Below, in pieces: positions 34,455 to 42,980 of a stretch of DNA of 64,000 bases. This stretch comes from UBA830 sp038146925 (GTDB lineage Bacteria > Pseudomonadota > Alphaproteobacteria > MPNO01 > UBA830). Made by a program: the position numbers and the translations under genes. A model generated the notes under the pieces. That model made no database searches. It was not told the origin of the DNA and saw nothing but the letters and a program-made list of their open reading frames with translations. How positions within the stretch are numbered: position 1 is the first letter of the stretch; the number at the start of each line of letters is the position of its first letter. The DNA lies in assembly GCA_038146925.1 (NCBI GenBank), contig JAYQSP010000007.1:62001-126000 (forward strand), given 5' to 3'.

Positions 34455-34910
34455 AGTTTTTTCTCCGGCCCGACAACACCCCCATCGTGCGAACGACCGA
34501 ATGGGTGCGTGCCGTGCCTGCAAGACCGATCGCGCCACCGTCAACCAGCCGAATGGGCTTTCTCCCGAAGGATCGCCGCCAGGGCAAGGACGTTCATGGT
34601 TCGCGGAACCCGGTTTTCTTCCGGGCCCGGCCTTGGGTTCCATATACCGCGGTTGAGCCGCGCCGCCATCCTGTCGTTTCTCGCTGCCGGTCGACCGCCG
34701 ATAAATATTACGGCCAAGAGGCGCTGGATACATGGAGGCCGCGCGGGGATCGGAGGAGTCCTCCTTTTCATCCGCGGACGTTCGCACAGGGAGGATAAAC
34801 CGCGGGCCGCGTCGGTACAACTTATATTCACCAACTGCTTAAAGGGTTTTCCCTATAAATATTCGTCGGTTCGGGGTATATATTGTGTGAAAATTTTTTC
34901 AGTCCGCAAT
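34455..34910. promoter_or_regulatory. 456-bp divergent control region of rne and the amidase
   Basis: There is no credible gene here. It must hold the rne promoter and leader (minus) and the amidase promoter (plus). On the minus strand an AT-rich TAATATTTAT at about 34699-34708 could be a -10, leaving a leader of over 200 nt before rne. A perfect odd dyad GGAGGA-G-TCCTCC lies at 34752-34764. The last 100 bp before the amidase are very AT-rich (TATAAATATT near 34853-34862, TATATATT near 34877-34884). A leader of this size would suit feedback control of rne, but that is inference. Confidence 0.45.
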
Positions 34911-36131
34911 ATGTGTAAAATCAGAGCCATTATCGGCAATCTCGCTATTCTGGCCGGCATCGTTTGCCTGGTGCAGACGGCGGTGGCCGCGCCCCAGGTC
35001 ACGGGCGTGCGCGTCGGCGTGTATCCCAGCAAGACGCGGGTCGTACTCGATGTCACGTCGAAGGTAAATTTCCGCACATTTACGCTGCCCAGGCCGTATC
35101 GGGTGGTGATCGATATGTCGGAAGTGACATGGTCTCCCGAATTGCGGAATCCGCCGGAGGGGGGGCTGGTGACGGGCATGCGTTTCGGTCTGTTCAAGCC
35201 CGGTTCTTCCCGCGTGGTCCTGGATTCCGCCGGCCCGGTGAAAATTGCCAAGGCGTTCATGATCCCCCCGGCGTCCCCGGGGCGGCCCCACCGCGTGGTG
35301 CTCGACATATCGCGGACGACGGAGAACGCCTTTATGGCGGCGTACACGCAATCCGGCCAGCGACCGAAACCCGAAGCGAGGCGTCCGCCGCCGCAGTTGC
35401 CCGTCCCTGTTAAGAAGCCGGACCTTAAAAAGGACGAAAAAATCGTCATCATGATCGATCCGGGGCATGGCGGCGTCGACCCAGGCGCCATGAGCCGCTC
35501 GGGTGTATGGGAAAAGCATATTGTTCTCGCCTTCTCGAAGGAGCTCCGCCGCCAGTTGCTGGCGACCGGCAAGTTCGAGGTACGCCTGACCCGGAACAGC
35601 GATGTTTTTATCAGGTTGCGCCAGCGAATAGCCCTGGCGAAAGCGGCCGGCGCCGATCTCTTTCTGTCGATCCATGCTGATTCGATCCGCAACCGGAAAG
35701 TACGCGGGACGTCGGTCTACACGCTGTCCGAACGGGCGTCGGACAAGGAAGCCGATGCGCTGGCGCGCAAGGAAAACAAATCCGATCTGATTGCCGGAGT
35801 CGACCTGGAAGAACAGTCGAACGAGGTTGCGAACATACTGATCGATCTCGCCCAGCGTGAAACCATGAACGAATCCGCCGTCTTCGCCCGCAAGCTCGTC
35901 ACCGAACTCGCCAAAGTGCGGAAAATGCTGAGGAATACTCATCGGTTTGCGGGATTCGCGGTCCTGAAAGCGCCCGATATTCCATCCGTTCTGATCGAGC
36001 TGGGGTATCTGTCCAACAGGTACGACGAAAAGCTGCTGCGAAGCGCTCATCAGCGTCAGCGGATGGCCACAGCGATGACAAGGGCGATCCGGCTGTACTT
36101 TGACCGACAGCAGGCTTTAAATAGGCCATAA
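34911..36131 (+). CDS. amiC: N-acetylmuramoyl-L-alanine amidase, AMIN + Amidase_3
   Basis: A 406-residue periplasmic amidase cutting the bond between muramic acid and L-Ala. A signal peptide spans about 1-25 (AVA-AP). The AMIN domain (about 28-140) targets the septum or glycan. The zinc amidase domain starts at VIMIDPGHGGVDPGA (His ligand), followed by the Glu in WEKHIVLAFSKEL, LFLSIHADS (second His) and the Glu in LIELGYLSN. A GTG at 34887 would add eight residues. It lies upstream of PBP1A on the same strand, grouping a hydrolase and a synthase of peptidoglycan. Confidence 0.96.
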   Translation: MCKIRAIIGNLAILAGIVCLVQTAVAAPQVTGVRVGVYPSKTRVVLDVTSKVNFRTFTLPRPYRVVIDMSEVTWSPELRNPPEGGLVTGMRFGLFKPGSSRVVLDSAGPVKIAKAFMIPPASPGRPHRVVLDISRTTENAFMAAYTQSGQRPKPEARRPPPQLPVPVKKPDLKKDEKIVIMIDPGHGGVDPGAMSRSGVWEKHIVLAFSKELRRQLLATGKFEVRLTRNSDVFIRLRQRIALAKAAGADLFLSIHADSIRNRKVRGTSVYTLSERASDKEADALARKENKSDLIAGVDLEEQSNEVANILIDLAQRETMNESAVFARKLVTELAKVRKMLRNTHRFAGFAVLKAPDIPSVLIELGYLSNRYDEKLLRSAHQRQRMATAMTRAIRLYFDRQQALNRP

Positions 36132-36196
36132 AATAGCCACATTGCTATAGTGTAGTATGGTCGGTCCGGAGGGTAGTGTGGACCTTGAGAGTAAGT

Positions 36197-38626
36197 ATGA
36201 GAATTCTGGCAGCCGCATTTCTGATGCTGGTGGTACTCGCGGTCGCGGGTGCGGGCGCGGTGCTGTACGGTTTCTACCATTTCGGAAAGGGACTTCCGGA
36301 ATATCAGCAGCTTGCCGATTACAATCCGCCCGTTGTGACGCGCATTCATGCCGGCGACGGCCGCCTGATGGCGGAGTTCGCCCGCGAAAAGCGTGTGTTC
36401 ATCCCGATCGAGGCAATGCCCAAGAAAGTGATCAAGGCGTTTCTGTCGGCCGAGGACAAGACGTTCTATACCCACTGGGGCATCGACATCCCCGGCATAG
36501 TCAGGGCCATGATCACCAACCTTCGCCGGATCAATACCGACCGGCGACCGATAGGCGCCTCGACGATTACCCAACAGGTCGCGAAAAATTTCCTGCTGAC
36601 CAATGAAGTCTCCATCGCCCGCAAGGCGAAGGAGGTCATTCTGGCGCTTCGTATCGAGCGCGCGTTTTCGAAGGACAAAATCCTCGAGCTTTATCTGAAC
36701 GAGATTTATCTCGGGTTCGGTTCTTACGGCGTTGCGGCCGCGGCGCTGAATTACTTCGACAAATCGCTCAACGATCTGACGCTGGCCGAGGCGGCCTTCC
36801 TGGCCGGGCTGCCCAAGGCGCCCAACAACTATCACCCCATTCGGCGACCGGAAGCCGCGCGCGCGCGGCGCGACTACGTGCTGAACCGCATGGCGGAAGA
36901 CGGCTATATTTCGGTGACTGCGGCGGCGGCCGAAATGGCGGCCTCGGTGCAGGTACGTCCGCCCGGCGCCGCCGATGCGGCGCGGGCGGATTACTTCGTC
37001 GAGGAAGTCCGCCGCGAATTGCAGGACACATACGGCGACCGCGGACTTTACGGTGGCGGCCTGTCGGTCAGAACGACGCTCGATTCCCGGTTGCAGAATA
37101 TAGCCGATACGTCGCTGCGCCTCGGTCTGTCGGCCTATGACCGGCGGCACGGCTGGCGGGGGTCGCTGGGCCGCGTGGATATCACCAAGGACTGGCAGAA
37201 GACGATGTCCAGGCACGCGCTGCCGGGCGATGTGGATCAGTGGCGAACGGCAGTCGTCCTGACCCTTGCAAAGGACGGCGCGGAAATCGGGTTTGCGGAC
37301 GGTTCAATGGGCGTTGTTCCGCTGCAGGAAATGCGCTGGGCTCGGCGGTTCGATAAAAAGGACCGGCCCGGACCCCGCCCCGCGCAGCCCGCCGATGTGC
37401 TGGAAATCGGCGACGTCATCGCGGTCGAAGCGGTCACGAAGAAGAACGAGGAAGAGAACTGGCCGGCGGGGACATATGCCCTGCGTCAGATGCCGAAAAT
37501 CGGCGGTGCGATCGTCGTGCTGGACCCGCATACCGGGCGGGTTCTTGCGATGTCCGGCGGTTTTTCCGCCGAGCTGAGCGAGTTCAACCGCGCGACCCAG
37601 GCGAAACGCCAGCCCGGGTCGGCGTTTAAGCCCTTCGTCTATCTGGCTGCCCTGGACAGGGGGTTCACGCCGTCCAGTCAGATACTCGATGCTCCCTTCG
37701 TGATCGATCAGGGGCCCGGACTGGGACGCTGGCGGCCGGGCAATTATTCCAACAAGTTTTACGGCGCCAGCCCGTTGCGCCTCGGGATCGAGAAATCGCG
37801 CAATCTGATGACGGTCCGGCTGGCGCAGAACATCGGTATGGAAACGGTTGTCGATTACGCCAAGCGCTTCAATGTGGTCGACGAGCTGGAACCCATGCTG
37901 TCCATGTCGCTCGGGTCCGGTGAAACGACGCTGATGCGGATGACGACCGCCTATGCCATGCTGGTCAACGGCGGCAAGCGCATTCAGCCGACGCTGATCG
38001 ACAAGATTCAGGACCGGGCGGGCAAGACGATATTCCGGCACGATACGCGGCCGTGCGAGGGCTGCGAGACCCTCAGCTGGGAAGAAGAGGAAATACCGCA
38101 GCTTCCCGACAACCGCGAACAGATCGCAGATCCCAAAACCGCCTACCAGATCGTGTCGATGCTCGAGGGCGTTGTGAAGCGTGGAACCGGGCGCCGCATC
38201 GCGTCGATCGGCAAACCGCTGGCTGGAAAAACCGGTACGACGAACGAAAGCCGCGATACCTGGTTTGTCGGGTTCGCGCCCGATCTCGCGGTCGGCGTTT
38301 ATGTCGGGTTCGACACCCCGAAGCCGCTCGGCAAGAACGAGACCGGCTCGTCGGTCGCCGCCCCCATTTTCAAATCGTTCATGGAAGCGGCCCTGAAGAA
38401 TCAGCCTGCCATTCCTTTCCGCGTGCCGCCCGGACTTCAGCTCGTACGCGTCGATTCCCAGACCGGAAAGCCGGCGCGCGCCGGCACCCGCGGAGTCATT
38501 CTGGAAGCGTTCCTGCCGGGAACGGTGCCGACGCGTGCCGATCGTATCCTTGACGGCAGCGAGACCGACGCGGAGCCCGGAACCGGGGTTGCGACTCCCA
38601 CGCGCAAGCTGCGCGGTTTATACTGA
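36197..38626 (+). CDS. mrcA: Penicillin-binding protein 1A
   Basis: An 809-residue bifunctional class A PBP. A membrane segment lies at about 4-26. The glycosyltransferase domain has catalytic Glu86 in SAEDKTFYTHWGID and GASTITQQVAKNF. An OB-like insert lies near 300-400. The transpeptidase domain has S475-x-x-K (QPGSAFKP), KSRN (SxN motif) and KTGTTNES. GTG 36176 and TTG 36185 are alternative starts; GTG 36176 has GGAGGG too close, so ATG 36197 is preferred with caution. It lies 65 bp after the amidase gene. Confidence 0.96.
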   Translation: MRILAAAFLMLVVLAVAGAGAVLYGFYHFGKGLPEYQQLADYNPPVVTRIHAGDGRLMAEFAREKRVFIPIEAMPKKVIKAFLSAEDKTFYTHWGIDIPGIVRAMITNLRRINTDRRPIGASTITQQVAKNFLLTNEVSIARKAKEVILALRIERAFSKDKILELYLNEIYLGFGSYGVAAAALNYFDKSLNDLTLAEAAFLAGLPKAPNNYHPIRRPEAARARRDYVLNRMAEDGYISVTAAAAEMAASVQVRPPGAADAARADYFVEEVRRELQDTYGDRGLYGGGLSVRTTLDSRLQNIADTSLRLGLSAYDRRHGWRGSLGRVDITKDWQKTMSRHALPGDVDQWRTAVVLTLAKDGAEIGFADGSMGVVPLQEMRWARRFDKKDRPGPRPAQPADVLEIGDVIAVEAVTKKNEEENWPAGTYALRQMPKIGGAIVVLDPHTGRVLAMSGGFSAELSEFNRATQAKRQPGSAFKPFVYLAALDRGFTPSSQILDAPFVIDQGPGLGRWRPGNYSNKFYGASPLRLGIEKSRNLMTVRLAQNIGMETVVDYAKRFNVVDELEPMLSMSLGSGETTLMRMTTAYAMLVNGGKRIQPTLIDKIQDRAGKTIFRHDTRPCEGCETLSWEEEEIPQLPDNREQIADPKTAYQIVSMLEGVVKRGTGRRIASIGKPLAGKTGTTNESRDTWFVGFAPDLAVGVYVGFDTPKPLGKNETGSSVAAPIFKSFMEAALKNQPAIPFRVPPGLQLVRVDSQTGKPARAGTRGVILEAFLPGTVPTRADRILDGSETDAEPGTGVATPTRKLRGLY

Positions 38627-38699
38627 CAACGAGAACTTTGCGGCCGGTCGCCGCAGACCGGTGCCGGAATACCCAACCCGATGGAGCACGGAACGACAC

Positions 38700-39834
38700 A
38701 TGCGCGCTGAAACGCAGGCTTTGGCCGACAAGATCGAGCAGTCTCTGGAACTGCTGAGGAGGCATCTTTGACCCGGATCAGGCATCGAAACGGCTCGACG
38801 AGCTGAACGCAGAGGCCGAGGATCCGGAACTCTGGAACGACCAGGAGCGCGCGCAGAAAATCATGCGCGAACGGAACCAGGTCGAAAAATCACTGGAGGA
38901 TTTCCGAAGCCTCGAACAGGAACTGAGCGACGCCGTCGAACTGATCGAGATGGGCGAGGCTGAAGGCGATACCGAGATCGTCGACGAAGCCGAAGCGACG
39001 CTTGAACGCCTGCAGAAATCGGCCGCCAAACAGGAGCTGCAGACGCTGCTGTCCGGCGAGGCGGATGCGAATGACTGTTTTCTCGAAGTGCATGCCGGCG
39101 CCGGCGGAACGGAGAGCCAGGACTGGGCCCAGATGCTGATGCGTATGTATATGCGCTGGGCGGAGGGGCACGGCTACAAGGTCGAACTGATGGAGGAAAG
39201 CCCGGGCGAGGAAGCCGGCCTGAAATCCGCCACTATCCGCGTCCAGGGTCACAATGCCTATGGCTGGCTGAAAACCGAAAGCGGCGTACACCGGCTGGTA
39301 CGCATTTCGCCCTACGATTCCAGCGCCCGGCGGCACACCAGTTTCGCCTCGGTCTGGACGTATCCCGAAATCGACGACGACATCGATATTGAAGTCGAGG
39401 AAAAGGATCTGCGCGTCGATACTTACCGGTCCCAGGGCGCCGGGGGGCAGCACGTCAACACCACCGACAGCGCCATTAGGATCACCCATATCCCGTCTGG
39501 TATTGTTGTCGCCTGTCAGAGCGATCGGTCGCAACATCGCAATCGCGCCGAAGCGATGCGGATGTTGCGGGCGCGCCTGTACGAAGCTGAACTGCAGCGC
39601 CGGGAGGAAGCCGCCCAGGCCGAGCAGGACGCCAAGACGGAGATCGGCTGGGGGCACCAGATCCGTTCCTATGTGCTGCACCCGTATCAGATGGTCAAAG
39701 ATCTGCGGACGGAGGTGGAGACGTCGAATACGCAAAATGTGCTCGACGGCGATCTCGACGATTTCATGGCGGCCGCGCTGGCCCAGCGGGTTGCCGGTCA
39801 TGGGGACGAAGATGGCGCGGGGAGCGCAGCCTGA
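38700..39834 (+). CDS. prfB: Peptide chain release factor 2 with programmed +1 frameshift
   Basis: RF2 of 377 residues read in two frames. From ATG 38700 the zero frame gives 23 codons ending at CTT-TGA (38766-38771). Slipping +1 on CTT continues at GAC 38770 and runs to 39834 without interruption. The GGQ motif is in GAGGQHVNTTDSAIRITHI. The stop-codon recognition site reads SPY rather than Escherichia coli SPF. RF2 releases peptides at UGA and UAA, and low RF2 promotes the shift, so it regulates itself. The stop overlaps the next gene by one base. Confidence 0.97.
38757..38772 (+). promoter_or_regulatory. prfB programmed frameshift signal
   Basis: AGGAGG (38757-38762), CAT, CTT, TGA, C. 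The Shine-Dalgarno-like AGGAGG is three bases before the slippery CTT, the same geometry as in Escherichia coli prfB (AGGGGG-TAT-CTT-TGAC). Confidence 0.95.
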
Positions 39835-40859
39835 TGGCCGGCGTCCCGATGGCGAACGGACACCGTCCCGCCGGTCTGATGCAGTTGCTTCATCCGGCGC
39901 TCGCCGCAGCGCCAAGGCCGGACAGGGCAGCCGTGGCGTACGATCTCGATGCGGCGCTGTCCGCCGTCGTACGGCTGCACGCGAATGTCGACGAACGCTG
40001 CGCGACAGCTGCGACGCTGGGCGCAGAACGGGAAGGCGCGGGCGTCTTGATCGACGAAAACGGCCTGATCCTGACCATCGGCTATCTGATCGTCGAAGCC
40101 CGAGACGTGACGATCTCGATCCTGGGACGGACCGAACCCATCGTCGGCGAGGCCATCGGCTACGATCACGAGACCGGTTTCGGCCTCGTCCGGGCGCTGG
40201 ATTCTCCCGGGTTGGCGCCGCTGCCGTTGGGAACCGCACGTCATCTGACAGAGGGAGACTCGATCACGATCTCCGGATATGGCGGATACGAACAGGCGAT
40301 CGCGGGCGAAGTCGTCGCGCGCCAGGAATTCGCAGGCTCCTGGGAGTATATGGTCGATCGCGCCATTTTCACCGCGCCGCTTCATCCCTATTGGGGCGGC
40401 TCGGCGCTGATCGCAGATGACGGGTCGCTGGCAGGGGTCGGATCGCTGTATCTCGAGGAGCCGCTGGGCGCCAATGGCGACGTCCGGCCCGGCAACATGT
40501 TCGTGCCCGTCGACGACCTGATGCCCATTCTGGAAGATCTGGTCAGCACGGGAAGGGCATCGCGGGCGCCGAGGCCCTGGGTCGGTATCCATGTATCGGA
40601 GGCGGAACACAGATTGTACGTCACAGGCGTGACGACGGACGGCCCGGGTGCGCGGGCCGGTATCCAGCCGGGAGACGCGGTGCTGTCGATCGAGGGCGTT
40701 CCGGTGGAAACTCTGTCGGATCTTTATCGAACGCTGTGGGGGGCGGGAGAGGCCGGAATTGAAATTCGCTACACTCTGCTGCGCGACGACGACGTCGTCA
40801 CGGTGCGGGTAACCAGCGGCGACCGCTACGCATTTCTCGATCTGCCGCAGCGGCACTGA
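39834..40859 (+). CDS. DegP-like PDZ protein with lost catalytic triad
   Basis: A 341-residue protein with a trypsin-like (S1C) core (about 35-235) and one C-terminal PDZ domain (about 240-335; PWVGIHVSEAE, GPGARAGIQPGDAVLSIEG). Against DegP, the His of TNNHVV is Tyr (TIGYLI), the Asp of DPRSDIAL is Gly (DHETGFGL), and the Ser of GNSGG is Gly (YWGGS). No active triad remains. There is no clear signal peptide, so it may be cytoplasmic. Its ATG overlaps the prfB stop by one base. It may bind rather than cut peptides. Confidence 0.85.
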   Translation: MAGVPMANGHRPAGLMQLLHPALAAAPRPDRAAVAYDLDAALSAVVRLHANVDERCATAATLGAEREGAGVLIDENGLILTIGYLIVEARDVTISILGRTEPIVGEAIGYDHETGFGLVRALDSPGLAPLPLGTARHLTEGDSITISGYGGYEQAIAGEVVARQEFAGSWEYMVDRAIFTAPLHPYWGGSALIADDGSLAGVGSLYLEEPLGANGDVRPGNMFVPVDDLMPILEDLVSTGRASRAPRPWVGIHVSEAEHRLYVTGVTTDGPGARAGIQPGDAVLSIEGVPVETLSDLYRTLWGAGEAGIEIRYTLLRDDDVVTVRVTSGDRYAFLDLPQRH

Positions 40860-40884
40860 CCGGCGCCGATTTCAATAAAAAAAC

Positions 40885-41970
40885 TCAGGCAGCGCGTGCC
40901 AGCTTTCCGCCGGTCATCGGAACGGGGACTCCGGTGGTCGACGGCAGGCTGAGCGGCAGTCCGCGCAACGACCGCACGGCCAGAAACGCGAATGCCTGTG
41001 CTTCCATCGCGTCGCCGTCCCAGCCGACCGCTTCCACCGGATCGACCGGCAGGCCCGATCTCTCCGCCAGCGATGTCATGATCGTCGGATTGTGCCGCCC
41101 CCCGCCGGTGACCAGCAGACGTTTGGCTGGCGCCGGCAGGTGCTTCAGATTGGCGACGATGGTATCGCAGGTGAAGCGCACCAGCGTTGCCGCGCCGTCC
41201 GCCGGGGAAAGCCCGGCGACGATATCGCCATCGAAATCGAGGCGGTCGAGCGATTTGGGCGGCGGCGCGTCGAAATACGGGTTGTCGAGCATCCTGTTCA
41301 ATGTAGTGCCGTCGACCTTGCCACCGGCGCTGACGGAGCCGTCCCGGTCGTAGGGCATGTCGGTAGTGCTACGTACCCAGTCGTCAAGCAGCGCGTTGCC
41401 GGGGCCGGTATCGAAAGCGACCGGCGGGGAGTCGCCAGACGGATCGATCCAGGTGACGTTGGATATGCCGCCGATGTTCACGACCGCGAGCGGACCGTCC
41501 AGGTCGTGGCTAAGCGCCTGATGATAGAGCGGCGCGAACGGGGCCCCCTGACCGCCGGCCGCTACGTCCGCAGCGCGGAAATCGTAAACCACGTCGTAAC
41601 CTGTCGCCTTCGCCAGCCGGTCCCCATCGCCGATCTGAACCGTGATGCCGTCCCCCGGTAAATGTATGACTGTATGGCCATGCAGCCCTACCACGGTAAT
41701 ATTCTCTTTATATTCAGTATGTTGGGAAAGTAGGGCCTGTATTGCTTCTGCGTGGGCGTCGGTAATCAGCCGGTCGAGGGCCGTGTCGCGGGTGGGGTTG
41801 CCCAAGGCTCGCCGGATGGACTGTTCCAGCGCCGGGTCATACGGCACCGTGCAGGCGGGACCGGTATTGCAGACCCGTTCTCCGTCCGTTTCAATCAGCG
41901 CCGCGTCGATACCGTCCATGGATGTCCCGCTCATCAGGCCAAGGGCCCAGACAGGCGCGAAATGCTCCAT
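40885..41970 (-). CDS. anmK: Anhydro-N-acetylmuramic acid kinase
   Basis: A 361-residue AnmK, which hydrolyses and phosphorylates 1,6-anhydroMurNAc to MurNAc-6-phosphate during cell-wall recycling. The N-terminal GLMSGTSMDGIDAALI (ATP/sugar site), HGHTVIHLP, NIGGISNVTWID, FDTGPGNALLDDW and LLVTGGGRHNP segments are all present. It begins 2 bp after a polysaccharide deacetylase gene on the same strand. In many relatives anmK is directly divergent from tyrS; here the deacetylase gene lies between them. Confidence 0.97.
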   Translation of the reverse strand: MEHFAPVWALGLMSGTSMDGIDAALIETDGERVCNTGPACTVPYDPALEQSIRRALGNPTRDTALDRLITDAHAEAIQALLSQHTEYKENITVVGLHGHTVIHLPGDGITVQIGDGDRLAKATGYDVVYDFRAADVAAGGQGAPFAPLYHQALSHDLDGPLAVVNIGGISNVTWIDPSGDSPPVAFDTGPGNALLDDWVRSTTDMPYDRDGSVSAGGKVDGTTLNRMLDNPYFDAPPPKSLDRLDFDGDIVAGLSPADGAATLVRFTCDTIVANLKHLPAPAKRLLVTGGGRHNPTIMTSLAERSGLPVDPVEAVGWDGDAMEAQAFAFLAVRSLRGLPLSLPSTTGVPVPMTGGKLARAA

Positions 41971-41972
41971 GA

Positions 41973-42845
41973 TCAGAACGTCTCTCCTGTCAGGTAGTGC
42001 TCGATGATCTCGCTGCCGGTGGTCTTCCAGACCCCGTCATGCCCGCCGATATAGGACAAGGCGTCGTCCAGCGCTCCGATGCGGTGCGGCATCCCGATGA
42101 TGAAGGGGTGCAGGCAGATCGCCATCACCCGGCCGGAGCCGCTCTCGACGCTTTCGCGGTAGAGCGTGTCGAACTGGCGCCGCATCATCTCGGCGAATTC
42201 CTCCGCCGTTCGTCCCATGCGCAGGCATTGCGGCAGGTCGTTGATCTCTCCCGAATAGGGGATCGAGCATATCCGACGTCCGTCGACATTCATCACGTAG
42301 GGCTGATCGTCGTTGATGAAATCGGCGACGTATTCGACGCCGCCGTCGATCAGCGCGTCCAGAGTAGTCCAGTTCTGCTGCAGGCCGCTCGATAGCCAGC
42401 CCTTCGGACGGGCGCCGGTTGCAGCTTCGATCCGGTCCAGCGTGGCGGCGACGAGCTCGCGCCCGGGCTGGTCGTCCATGGTGTGCAGATAACGGCTGTT
42501 CGACTGATTGTGACCCATGAACTCCCATTTGAGGTTCATCGCGTCCTCTATGATGGCGGGGTAGTCGTCGCAGACCTCGCTGTTGAGGGCGACCGTGCCG
42601 CGGATGCCGTGCTTCTCCATCACCTCCATCATGCGAAAAATGCCGATCCGCGCGCCGTAATCCCGCGGCGCCCAGTTGATGACGTCGGGCGCCACGCCGG
42701 TGCCGCCCGGTACAGGCTCGTTGAGTGGAAACGTTTCGATGTTGGGCACGATCCACAGCGCGATGTGGTTGCCATCGGGCCAGACAACTTTCGGCCGCCG
42801 GTTGATCGGCGTATAGGCGAACGGTCCGTATCTTTGCGGTTTCAT
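41973..42845 (-). CDS. Polysaccharide deacetylase family (allantoinase PuuE-like) hydrolase
   Basis: A 290-residue NodB-fold protein. The ATG at 42845 has a strong GGGGAGATAAAG site; an upstream in-frame start is weaker. It contains WIVPNIETFPLNEPVPGG, EFMGHNQSNSRYLH (His/Asn metal region) and CLHPFIIGMPHRI near the C-terminus. These match the cytoplasmic branch related to cofactor-independent allantoinase rather than exported chitin or peptidoglycan deacetylases; no signal peptide is seen. Substrate is unknown. It is translationally close to anmK (2 bp), which hints at, but does not prove, a cell-wall link. Confidence 0.87.
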   Translation of the reverse strand: MKPQRYGPFAYTPINRRPKVVWPDGNHIALWIVPNIETFPLNEPVPGGTGVAPDVINWAPRDYGARIGIFRMMEVMEKHGIRGTVALNSEVCDDYPAIIEDAMNLKWEFMGHNQSNSRYLHTMDDQPGRELVAATLDRIEAATGARPKGWLSSGLQQNWTTLDALIDGGVEYVADFINDDQPYVMNVDGRRICSIPYSGEINDLPQCLRMGRTAEEFAEMMRRQFDTLYRESVESGSGRVMAICLHPFIIGMPHRIGALDDALSYIGGHDGVWKTTGSEIIEHYLTGETF

Positions 42846-42980
42846 CTTTATCTCCCCTGAATCGCTCACCAGTCTGGCGTCAGCTGAGTGGCGGCGCAAT
42901 AGCGATCGCGACGCTCGGCGTGGATTTCACCGGGACGCTGTGATACCAAGCGGCGCTTACCGACTTACAGGCTCTGAACC

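Noticed and set aside
40860..40890. Terminator after anmK (T-run with GGCA/TGCC stem)
   Set aside because: The stem is only four base pairs and overlaps the coding end.
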